NCBI GenBank assembly: GCA_964522605.1
Contig: CAZFWV010000314.1
Coordinates: forward strand, 1 to 8,065
Reading direction: 5' to 3'
Source: CAVZLD01 sp964522605
GTDB lineage: Bacteria; Planctomycetota; Planctomycetia; Pirellulales; Pirellulaceae
Length of the DNA: 8,065 nucleotides
In this document: piece after piece, positions 1 to 7,800 of the stretch
How positions within the stretch are numbered: the stretch's first letter is position 1
Layout of the letters: every line of letters begins with the position of its first letter
Translations under genes and position numbers: made by a program
The notes under the pieces: generated by a model
What the model was told of the DNA's origin: nothing
The model's input: only the letters and a program-made list of their open reading frames with translations
Databases searched by the model: none

Positions 1-194
1 AAGCCGGGGGAGAAGGGAGCGAGGATTTCGGTTTGTTCATTGCCTGCCAACCAACAACTTGAAAGCTGCACGACTGCTGTTACTGAGTTGAAGTGAGCCG
101 ACCTGCGAGCAGGGATCGATCAGGACGCTGCCGAAAACAACTGCTGCTGCGCATCCATCAGCGGTAGTTGATGAGACTTGGGAAAAGAGAAAAA

Positions 195-200
195 AAGAGG
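195..200 (+). promoter_or_regulatory. Ribosome binding site deciding the start of the VIT/vWA gene
   Basis: The purine-rich stretch AAGAGG ends seven bases before the ATG at 208. An in-frame TTG at 178 would add ten residues (beginning MGKEKKRGNP) but has no comparable site in front of it. The extra residues would also place a charged extension before a normal signal peptide. The ATG at 208 is therefore the better start. Confidence 0.7.
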
Positions 201-207
201 TAACCCA

Positions 208-2544
208 ATGCGCACTCTGTTGACAATTCTCACGGTCGTTCTGCTGGGTTGGATACCGTCGCTGGCTTTCGGCCAGGGACTGTTGGTCGACAGCCGTCCG
301 GACCACGGTTTTCGCCTGCCACGCCCCTATCCGTGGCCTCATCCGCACCCGCATCCAATTCCTCAGCCTCGCCCGCTTCCACAATCGCCCCAGGCTTACA
401 AGATTAAGCAGCTTTCCGTCAACGTGAATCTCACTGATCAGGTTGCCAAGGTCCAGGTGTCGCAGTCGTTTGTGAACACGGGAAGTCGGCAGATGGAGGT
501 TCGCTTCTTGTTTCCGTTGCCCTATGACGGTGCGGTCGACCGGATGACATTTCTGGTGGATGGCAAGGAGTACGAAGCGAAGCTACTCAACGCCGGTGAA
601 GCCCGCCGTATCTTTGAGGACTACGTTCGTCGGTCGCAGGATCCGGCGCTCTTGGAATGGATGGGCAACGGAATGTTTCAGACGAGCGTCTTTCCTGTTC
701 CGCCGGGGGCGGAGCGGAGCGTGATGCTGCGTTTTAGCCAGGTCTGTCGCAAGACAAATGGCTTGACGGAACTGATGTTCCCCCTGAGCACCGCGAAATA
801 TACGTCCGCTCCTGTCGAAGAAGTCAAGCTGGATGTGACCGTTCAGAGTCAGGTGCCGATCAAGAATGTCTATAGTCCAACTCACGCCATCGCGGTGCAG
901 CGTCCTTCCGAGACAGCGGCGCGGGTGACGTTTCGCAGTGAAAACGAGATTCCGACGGATGACTTCCGCCTGCTCTACGACGTGGGAGAGGCTGCGGTTG
1001 GGGCAAGCACTCTGAGCTATCGGCGTGACACGTCAGATGAAGGGTATTTTATGCTGCTAGTTAGCCCCGAGATCAAGCGAATCAACGACCAGCCGCTGAA
1101 GAAGACCGTCGTCTTCGTTGTCGACCGCTCGGGCAGTATGAGTGGCAAAAAGATTGAACAAGCGAAGGGAGCATTGACGTTTGTGCTGAACAATCTTCGC
1201 GAGGGAGACCTGTTCAACATTGTGGCGTATGACAATGAGGTTGAGAGCTTCCGTCCGGAGCTTCAGCGTTACGACGAGCAGACGCGACAGCAAGCGATCG
1301 GTTTCATTGAGGGGATCTACGCCGGCGGTAGCACGAACATCGATGAGGCACTTCAGGTTGCGCTGCAACAGCTCCAGGACGACTCCCGCCCGAATTACGT
1401 TGTCTTCCTGACCGATGGCCTGCCCACGGCAGGGGAAACCAGCGAGGCGAAGATTGTCGACCATGCCCGGCAGCAGAATGAAGTCCATGCGCGGGTCTTC
1501 AGCATGGGCGTTGGGTACGATGTGAACAGCCGATTACTGGACAAGTTGGCTCGGACTCTACGCGGCCGGAGTGAATACGTGCGGCCCAACGAGGACATCG
1601 AAACCTATGTCAGCCGCTTGTATGAGCGGATTGAAGCGCCGGTCATGACCGACGTTGCGATCACAATCGACGTTGAAGGTTTTCCTTCGGAGCGCGGTTC
1701 CGCCGTGAGCCGGATCTACCCAAAGGATGCGTATGACCTATTTGCGGGTGACCAGTTGGTGATTGTCGGAAGGTACAAGCAGGGAGGCGTCGCGAAAGTG
1801 AGGATCACCGGTCGCGTGGATGGTCAAACGCAAGATTTCGATTTTCCTGCCACCTTGGCCACGGAGTCATCGGATAGCACGCATGCGTTTGTTGAGAAGT
1901 TGTGGGCGATGCGGCGTGTGGGAGAGATCGTCGATCAGATCGATCTGGAAGGAAAGAACCAGGAGTTGATCGATGAACTCGTGGCGCTCTCCACGCGACA
2001 CGGCATCCTGACTCCCTACACATCCTTCCTGGCGGACGACCAGACCAACCCCCGGAATTTCGCCGTGAATCGGACGCTGGCGGAGGAGCGACTCGACTCG
2101 CTGCGGAGCACGACCGGACGAGATGCGTTCGAGCAGCGACGTGCGAAGAGTTATTACCAGTATTCGGACCAGATTCAGTCGGACGGGTTCGCCCGTCAGC
2201 CGTTGAATCTCGCAACCCAGCCCGCTGGTTCTGCCGGTGGTGTGGCACGTCCGGCACTTGTGACCACGGGTTCGACGCCAACCGCGCTGCTGCCCGACGA
2301 AGTGGATGACTCGAGCGTTGTCCAAACGGTGCAGAATGTGGGAACGAAGACCTTCTTTCTGCGGAATGGTCGCTGGGTTGATTCAACGCTCAGCGAACAA
2401 CAAGAGAAGAATGTCATCCAACTCACCCGCTACAGCACGGAATACTTCGATCTGATCGCCCAATATGGCTCGGAAGCTGCCAAGTACCTGGCGATCGAGG
2501 GTGACGTCACCGTCGTTCTGAACGGCCAAGCGTATTCGTTCTAA
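208..2544 (+). CDS. Secreted VIT and von Willebrand factor A domain protein
   Basis: This 778-residue protein resembles bacterial relatives of inter-alpha-trypsin inhibitor heavy chains. Residues 1-22 form a signal peptide (MRTLL start, hydrophobic core, AFG cleavage site before Q23). Residues 31-62 are a Pro/His-rich linker with a WPHPHPHP stretch. A VIT domain spans about 64-180. The vWA domain (about 299-470) has a complete metal-binding MIDAS site: DRSGS at 306-310, Thr376 in GGSTNID and Asp403 in TDG. After it come a helical segment and the family motif GILTPYTSFL. A tail with FFLRNGRWVDS and YFDLIAQYG ends in VVLNGQAYSF; I associate this tail with planctomycete members, from memory. No LPXTG sorting signal or C-terminal membrane segment is seen, so periplasmic or outer-surface location is inferred. 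vWA domains of this kind usually bind proteins through a divalent metal; the ligand is unknown. It stands alone, followed by a 718-base spacer. Confidence 0.94.
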   Translation: MRTLLTILTVVLLGWIPSLAFGQGLLVDSRPDHGFRLPRPYPWPHPHPHPIPQPRPLPQSPQAYKIKQLSVNVNLTDQVAKVQVSQSFVNTGSRQMEVRFLFPLPYDGAVDRMTFLVDGKEYEAKLLNAGEARRIFEDYVRRSQDPALLEWMGNGMFQTSVFPVPPGAERSVMLRFSQVCRKTNGLTELMFPLSTAKYTSAPVEEVKLDVTVQSQVPIKNVYSPTHAIAVQRPSETAARVTFRSENEIPTDDFRLLYDVGEAAVGASTLSYRRDTSDEGYFMLLVSPEIKRINDQPLKKTVVFVVDRSGSMSGKKIEQAKGALTFVLNNLREGDLFNIVAYDNEVESFRPELQRYDEQTRQQAIGFIEGIYAGGSTNIDEALQVALQQLQDDSRPNYVVFLTDGLPTAGETSEAKIVDHARQQNEVHARVFSMGVGYDVNSRLLDKLARTLRGRSEYVRPNEDIETYVSRLYERIEAPVMTDVAITIDVEGFPSERGSAVSRIYPKDAYDLFAGDQLVIVGRYKQGGVAKVRITGRVDGQTQDFDFPATLATESSDSTHAFVEKLWAMRRVGEIVDQIDLEGKNQELIDELVALSTRHGILTPYTSFLADDQTNPRNFAVNRTLAEERLDSLRSTTGRDAFEQRRAKSYYQYSDQIQSDGFARQPLNLATQPAGSAGGVARPALVTTGSTPTALLPDEVDDSSVVQTVQNVGTKTFFLRNGRWVDSTLSEQQEKNVIQLTRYSTEYFDLIAQYGSEAAKYLAIEGDVTVVLNGQAYSF

Positions 2545-2708
2545 ACCGCGATGGCCTACGAGGAGAGAATCTGCGGCCGTTGGCCCGAAGCATTCGTCGG
2601 CCTGGATCGACGCGCGTTTCCTGATCCGGCCGGTTGGAGTGCCGAAGCGTGCGGTCGAGTGTTCCGCGCACGGCAGCGTGGAGCCGTCGAGCGGAACCAA
2701 AGATCAAA

Positions 2709-2796
2709 GAGAAACCGCGGATCGAACGGATGGGACGGATGTCCACCGATTGATCCGTGCGGATCCGTCCCCTCCGTCACATCCGTGGTTATTTCT
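2709..2796. repeat. CGGAT-rich imperfect inverted repeat
   Basis: The arms at 2715-2740 and 2763-2788 are reverse complements at 21 of 26 positions, with a 22-base loop. Both are flanked by GAGAAA (left, 2709-2714) and its complement TTTCTC (right, 2791-2796). The left arm carries CGGAT at 2718, 2727 and 2736. The right side carries ATCCG at 2763 and 2781, plus the palindrome CGGATCCG at 2760-2767. Repeats built from 'CACGGATG' units ending in 'ATCCGTGGTT' are, from memory, scattered between genes in many environmental bacterial genomes. I infer a dispersed, structured repeat rather than a gene-specific operator. Confidence 0.7.
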
Positions 2797-2910
2797 CATC
2801 ACCTAGGTCCAATCAAAACGCGATTTCCTTTCGCTCGTGTCTTGATTCGACTGCCGCTGCATGAGCCGCCTCATCGCTGCCATTCTGGATGTCGAACCGA
2901 CATGACTCGG

Positions 2911-2936
2911 CGTCTTTCCGCGTCTATCCGCGGCTA
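2911..2936. repeat. Short tandem CGTCT(T/A)TCCG repeat
   Basis: Two adjacent ten-base units, CGTCTTTCCG (2911-2920) and CGTCTATCCG (2921-2930), differ at one base and are followed by CGGCTAA. On the other strand this reads TTAGCCGCGGATAGACGCGG, which resembles the CGCGGAT style of the inverted repeat 120 bases upstream. It may be a remnant of the same class of dispersed repeat. Function is unknown. Confidence 0.5.
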
Positions 2937-2992
2937 AATGAGATCCGCGCCGAGCGCCATTCGGGTTGCGGACTTGCCGCACCGCGATTTTT

Positions 2993-3042
2993 CTTCTTCA
3001 ACGCAGAGTCCGCGGAGGTTCAAAGGGTCGCAGAGGCAAAGA
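2993..3042. repeat. CGCAGAG-type dispersed repeat
   Basis: A purine-rich stretch begins with TTCAACGCAGAG and repeats the unit CGCAGAG (3002-3008 and 3029-3035) with diverged copies (CGCGGAGG, GCAAAGAG) around them. Sequences built from AACGCAGAGGCGCAGAG-like units are, from memory, common intergenic repeats in several bacterial phyla. This copy appears degenerate. It does not lie in a plausible gene. Confidence 0.55.
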
Positions 3043-3217
3043 GCTTCTGGCGAGTGTACGAAGGCTTCGCGGACGACACATGCAGAGACAGCCGAAACGT
3101 GACGCCGTAAGGACCAGAAGCCCAGGCGATCTCCTGCAATCAGCTCCCAAGATCGGGCTTGGACGAACGAAGTACAAGATAGATAATGAAACGCTGCCTT
3201 GATGTGCCGAGAAGTCA

Positions 3218-3231
3218 AAGACCACGGTCTT
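3218..3231. promoter_or_regulatory. 14-base dyad upstream of the first PH gene, possible operator
   Basis: AAGACC and GGTCTT are perfect inverted six-mers separated by AC, 31 bases before the ATG at 3263. The position would suit an operator or the start of a leader. No good -35/-10 pair is seen nearby, and a dyad of this size can arise by chance, so the call is tentative. Confidence 0.22.
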
Positions 3232-3262
3232 CGTTTCGGTCGGGTTATAGAAAGAACGAGCC

Positions 3263-3823
3263 ATGACCACTTCGGAGCAGGCCTTTTCTGCAGAACTGGT
3301 CGAACTTGACCCGCAGACGATCACGCGGCCCAGTACTTCTCTGCTGGGCTACTATTTCGTCACGGCATTGCTGACTGGCCCGCTTCTGCCGTTCACATTT
3401 CTTCCGCTCTACTTCAAATACCAGACGCTCCGATACCGCTTCGACGATCAGGGGATTTCCATGCAATGGGGCCTGCTGTTTCGCCGGGAGATCTACCTGA
3501 CGTACCGTCGAATTCAGGACATTCATCTGACGACGAATCTGCTGCAGCGATGGTTTGGCTTGGCGACCGTCGCAATTCAAACCGCATCCGGCAGTGCCCG
3601 GCCGGAAATGAGTATTGAGGGGATTCGGAGGTTCACCGAATTGCGGGATTACCTTTACACGCAGATGCGTGGAGCACGCGGTCTGGACGAGCCCCCGGCC
3701 CACGGAGAACCGGGCCAGGAACCGAAGCCGGCGGACGAGGTGTTGGGACTATTGCATGAGATTCGCGACCTGCTTCAGCAACAGGCGATGGAGCGGGAGA
3801 GTCGAGGTCGCCAGGAGTGTTGA
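3263..3823 (+). CDS. Small membrane-anchored PH domain protein (bPH2/DUF304)
   Basis: This 186-residue protein begins with about 25 polar residues, then one long hydrophobic stretch (about 27-51, with Pro40 and Pro43) that is either one membrane span or a shallow hairpin. A bacterial PH domain (about 56-145) follows. The diagnostic core reads RRIQDIHLTT, then LLQRWFGLATVAIQTA, as in YdbS/YdbT-type proteins. A Pro/Glu-rich linker leads to a predicted amphipathic helix at 157-176 (ADEVLGLLHEIRDLLQQQAM). The next gene, 105 bases downstream on the same strand, is a paralogue with a similar final helix, so a shared transcript and complex are inferred. Members of this family are membrane proteins mostly of unknown biochemical role; the Bacillus ydbST pair has been linked to resistance to antimicrobial compounds. 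The ATG at 3263 has only a weak upstream site (AAAGAACGAG). The family call is firm, the function unknown. Confidence 0.88.
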   Translation: MTTSEQAFSAELVELDPQTITRPSTSLLGYYFVTALLTGPLLPFTFLPLYFKYQTLRYRFDDQGISMQWGLLFRREIYLTYRRIQDIHLTTNLLQRWFGLATVAIQTASGSARPEMSIEGIRRFTELRDYLYTQMRGARGLDEPPAHGEPGQEPKPADEVLGLLHEIRDLLQQQAMERESRGRQEC

Positions 3824-3928
3824 TCGGGACGGCAGAAATCGACTTCGGTCAATGGTGAAGACTCCCGCAACGAGAATCCAAGCCTTCAGCCAATTCACAT
3901 TCGTTGTATAGAGAATCAGGCTGTTGAT

Positions 3929-4663
3929 ATGAACGGTAACGTGGATACTCTCTCGCAGCAGATCTACACGCGGACTTGGGAGGTCCTGACGAATGTCTTT
4001 CGGGTTCCGCGCGAGCCGCCTCAGTTGCCTGTCGCGTCGGGTGAGTCGATTGAGACATTTCGGCCGGCGGACGGCTTTCTTCGCTACCTGAAGTTTCAGT
4101 TCTGGATCGGTTTGCTGGCGATCGATCTGTTGATTCTGTTTGGCTGGATTGCGATTACGGTGGCGGCCCCCGTCGTTGGGATCGTTCTCCTCGTTCCCGC
4201 CCTGCTATTGGCCATTGTTCCCGACATCATTGCCTACGTGGCGATTCACCTGCGATATGACACGACCTGGTATGTGATCTCACCGCGCAGTCTGCGCCTA
4301 AGGCGTGGCATCTGGGTCATCCACGAGACAACGATTACGTTCGAGAACATTCAGAACGTGTCGGTTCGTCAGGGGCCTTTACAGCGATGGTATGGGATTG
4401 CGGACGTGCTTGTCGAAACGGCCGGCGGCGGTGACTCCCATCAATCTCAACCCGGGATGACGCTGACTCACCGCGGCCTGATTGAAGGCGTGGCCGATGC
4501 GCAACGGATTCGCGACATGCTGCTAGCGCGACTGCGGCATTGTCGGGATGCGGGGCTCGGGGACGACTCACCGAACGCCGCGGCGAAGAACGCCTGGACA
4601 GCCGATCAAATTGAGGCGTTGCGCGCGATTCGGGATGCGGTTCACCGACTCGCGATGTCCTAA
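3929..4663 (+). CDS. Two-span membrane PH domain protein (bPH2/DUF304)
   Basis: This 244-residue protein has a cytoplasmic-looking N-terminal segment (about 1-52), two adjacent membrane spans (about 57-78 and 80-105) and a bacterial PH domain (about 110-210). The core reads ENIQNVSVRQ, then PLQRWYGIADVLVETAGGG, which closely matches the preceding gene product (IQ[DN][IV], LQRW[FY]G[LI]A.V, TA.G). The two are therefore tandem paralogues. The last residues (225-243) form a predicted helix, ADQIEALRAIRDAVHRLAM, again like the neighbour's tail. The ATG at 3929 follows a modest site, ATCAGG, eight bases upstream. It probably shares a transcript with the gene before it, as ydbS and ydbT do. Downstream it converges on the beta-galactosidase gene, with a palindromic element between. 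No enzymatic motif is visible; a scaffold or membrane-stress role is only an inference from the family. Confidence 0.9.
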   Translation: MNGNVDTLSQQIYTRTWEVLTNVFRVPREPPQLPVASGESIETFRPADGFLRYLKFQFWIGLLAIDLLILFGWIAITVAAPVVGIVLLVPALLLAIVPDIIAYVAIHLRYDTTWYVISPRSLRLRRGIWVIHETTITFENIQNVSVRQGPLQRWYGIADVLVETAGGGDSHQSQPGMTLTHRGLIEGVADAQRIRDMLLARLRHCRDAGLGDDSPNAAAKNAWTADQIEALRAIRDAVHRLAMS

Positions 4664-4699
4664 TCGATGGCTCAGCAATAACCTCGGCATCTCGGCCCT

Positions 4700-4776
4700 C
4701 TCGTTTAACCGCATGCCCAGCGGGCCGCGGAGGATTTCTTCCGACGCGCGGGGCGATGCCCGCGCGGTTAAACGAG
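4700..4776. repeat. 77-base palindromic element with perfect 13-base inverted ends
   Basis: CTCGTTTAACCGC (4700-4712) is exactly inverted as GCGGTTAAACGAG (4764-4776). Inside are further self-complementary pieces: GCCC/GGGC around 4715-4725, CGGA/TCCG around 4728-4743, and CGCGCGGG/CCCGCGCG (4745-4752 and 4759-4766). It could fold as a long stem (GCGGGC 4720-4725 with GCCCGC 4758-4763) or as a three-armed cloverleaf. It sits between convergent genes but has no T-run on either side, so it is not a standard terminator. The ends contain GTTTAAC and GTTAAAC, which fit the attC R-box consensus, but the 13-base uninterrupted outer stem is not attC-like. A mobile or dispersed palindromic repeat is the simplest reading. 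Confidence 0.75.
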
Positions 4777-4814
4777 GCAGTTGTCTCTAAGGGTTCCTGA
4801 GGACGGCGCGCGGT

Positions 4815-7800
4815 CTATTCCGCTGCGGGGCGCACGGGCACAAGCGTGAATCCATAGCGATACGACTTGCCACCGGGCAGCGTGTATTGCGCGTGGGTGC
4901 GAGCGCCCCAACTGTCATCGCCACCGACTCCGTGCAACTGATGATCCAGGTTGACCGTTATGTGATCACGGCGGGGGAGCTGATAGTTGTGTGTGGCCGA
5001 CTCGAGGTCCGATGCATCGAACGGCCACGCGGAGAAATTCAGCGGCTCATCGCCCACGACCAGAAGTCCGAGACCATCGCCATTCGTGAATTGCACCCAG
5101 CGAACGTCGGAGCGATTCCCGACATCCTGCGATCGCACGTAAGGATGCAGCAACTGTTCTACGGTCATTTGATAGGTCGCAATTTCACCGCCCGTCTTGC
5201 GATCCCAGTAGGTCTCCTGTGGACCACGTCCGTACCAGGTAACCTGATGGTACGCAGTTGGTAGCGTCGCGGTCATGCCAAATTTTGGCAGCGAAGGCAG
5301 GTTCGTTTCACCCGGTTGGTAAACAGCTGTGACCGTGACACGTCCGTCGCTGCGGATCGTGTACGTCGTTCGATAGACGGACGAGCCAACCGGTAGCGTT
5401 GATTCGCAGTCCACCTGAACAACACCATCGTCAAACTTCTGGGTACTTGTTCGCGTGATCTTGCGATCGCGCGCAGCATTCCGCCAAGCTCCAAGTCGAT
5501 CGAGATAACCGTTACGGTACTGATTGTCGTTTGGCACCTTCCAGAAATTCGGCTCCAGCGGAGTCGCCAGCAGGGATTGACCCTCCACCTCGTACGTTTC
5601 CAGCGATCCTTGCCGTTTACTGATTTGCGTCTGGAAACCTTCCCCGCGCACGATGACTGAATCGTCGGTTTCCTCAACCTCGAGGGCTGCAGGTGGCGCG
5701 GCGGCCGGCATGTTCAATGTGCTGCCAGGCAGTTGGAACTGATCCCAAGCCACGCGATGTCCGGCTTCCGCCCAGGCCGTAGGCTCCGCCAGTTCAAACG
5801 ACACGGTCAGCAGGTATTCACCAGCGGAAGTTTCTCGAGGCGGAAATTCCAACTGGATCGTCTGGCTCTGCTGGGGCTCGATGTTCAAACGTCCGAGACG
5901 ATCGCTCGCCACGATCTCGCCATCCTTTCGCAAGACCCACACCGCTTCCAATTCATTCAGATTGATGAAGAAATATTTGTTCTCAATCCGCACGGTGCCA
6001 TTGGCCAAGTCCTCGGGATGCACCTTGACCGACTGATAGACCTTGCGGACTTCGTAGAGGTGGGGATTGGGGCGACGATCAGGTTGCACCAGGCCATTGA
6101 TGCAGAAATTGCCATCGTTGGGTTGATCCCCGAAGTCGCCTCCATAGGCAAAGTATTGGGCACCGTTGCCGTCCGGAACCTGCTTCAGCAGTCCCTGGTC
6201 GACCCAATCCCAGATGAAGCCGCCCTGCAGTAAGCGATGACTTTCAATCGCATCCCAATAATCCTGCAGATTTCCCACGCTGTTTCCCATGGCATGCGCA
6301 TACTCACACATGATCAGCGGTCGCTCTTGCGGCTGATTCGCATATCGGACGATCTGCTCAATCCGAGCGTACATCGGACAGTAAATATCCGTATTTGGAT
6401 CGAGTTCCGCTCGTTCGTATTGAACGGGACGCGACGGATCGCGTTGCTTGATCCAGGCATAGGTCGCCTCGGTGTTGACACCATTGCCCGCTTCGTTGCC
6501 CAAAGACCAGATAATCACGCTCGGATGGTTCTTGTCGCGTTCGACCATCCGCTCGGTCCGGTCCAAATGGGCGCCTTTCCAGCTGGGATCCTTTGCCAGT
6601 GACTGTGGGCCATAGCCCATTCCGTGAGATTCAATGTTCGCTTCATCGACCACGTACAGGCCGAACCGATCGCACAGATCGTACCACCGTATATCGTCGG
6701 GGTAGTGAGAAGTTCGCACCGCGTTGATATTGAATTGCTTCATCAGCCGAACATCGGCAAGCATCGATTCGAGTGAAATGGCATGTCCGGTTGCCGGGTC
6801 ATGCTCATGCCGGTTCACGCCCTTCAAATAAATCGGCTGTCCATTGACAAGTAACTGTCCATGTCGGATTTCAACTTTGCGAAAACCAACGTGGTGACTC
6901 ATCACTTCGATCGTCTTACCGGTTTCATCTCGCAGTTCGAGCAGCAACTGGTATAGGTTCGGCGTTTCCGCCGTCCATTTGGCAGGATTCTCCAGTTGCA
7001 TCACCGGCGTCTCGCAACTCGTCTGCTCCTTGCGGCCGATAGAAATCGATTCTGTCCGGTTGGTCGCGACGATTCGCCCCGTTTCGAGTTCTCGCAGCGT
7101 CGCCTGCAGACTACACTCCCGCGCGTCCGTCGTGGAATTGACGATCTCCGCTTCGACCCGAAGCGTCGCATCGCGATACGCTTCGTCGAGATCGGTCCGG
7201 ATGAAGAAATCCCGGACGTGAAGGTCGCCGGTCGACCAGAGAAACACGTCGCGAAAGATCCCGCTGAGCCGCCAGAAATCTTGATCCTCCAAATAGCTTC
7301 CGTCGGAGTATTGATAGACTTCGACCGCCAGCAGATTCTGACCAGGATTCAGGCATGGAGTGATGTTGAAAATGGCCGGTGTTCGACTCTCCTGACTGTA
7401 GCCCACGGACTGTCCGTTGACCCACACATAGAACGCCGAATCAACGCCATCGAACTGCAAGAACACCTGGCGTCCCGACCAGTCCTCTGGCACGGTGAAC
7501 GTACGCCGGTACGAACCGACAGGGTTTCGCATGTCGAAGTTCGTAAAGTCCCGGGGCGGATCGCCCATCACCCGGGGTGGGTCGGCCCGAAACGGATAAT
7601 TGATATTCACATACAAGGGAATTCCGTAACCGTGCATTTGCCAATTGCTCGGCACCGGGAGCGTCTTCCACTGGGAATCGTCAAAGTCCGGTCGGTAAAA
7701 CTCAGCCGGGCGAGACGACGGTTCCGCCACCCAGTGAAACTTCCAGGTTCCATTCAGGTTTCGAACCCACGGATTGCGATGAACCGCGCCCTCGGCGGCG

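Larger units (their letters stand above)
2545..3262. other. Long intergenic spacer without a convincing gene
   Basis: This 718-base stretch separates the VIT/vWA gene from the PH-domain pair. Several open frames cross it (2551-2937 +, 2966-3202 +, 2934-3218 -). They run through repeat sequence, have arginine/proline-rich translations typical of chance frames in G+C-rich DNA, and lack recognisable domains. It holds three repeat structures, listed separately, and a small dyad close to the next gene. No clear intrinsic terminator (stem plus T-run) follows the stop at 2544. Confidence 0.75.

Noticed and set aside
37..384. 115-residue minus-strand frame across the start of the VIT/vWA gene
   Set aside because: It overlaps the signal peptide and linker coding sequence of a solid gene and has no recognisable domain.
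2551..2937. 128-residue + frame starting seven bases after the VIT/vWA stop
   Set aside because: It reads through the CGGAT inverted repeat and the CGTCT tandem, ends in the latter, and has a composition typical of non-coding DNA.
3907..3912. TATAGA as a -10 box for the second PH gene
   Set aside because: No fitting -35 is seen, and a start from it would leave a leader of only about ten bases; read-through from the first PH gene is more likely.
4700..4776. tRNA gene, suggested by the 77-base length and cloverleaf potential
   Set aside because: The outer stem is 11-13 bases instead of 7, there is no GTTCRA-type T-loop motif and no plausible anticodon arm.
4700..4776. Classical integron attC site
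   Set aside because: R-box-like ends are present, but the pairing continues without the usual unpaired spacer and no clear L boxes are seen. There is no integrase or cassette array in the window. Kept only as a resemblance.
4700..4776. Standard intrinsic terminator for the convergent genes
   Set aside because: No T-run follows the stem on either strand.
5733..6233. 166-residue open frame on the + strand inside lacZ
   Set aside because: It is antisense to the catalytic and C-terminal part of LacZ, with no supporting ribosome site or family.
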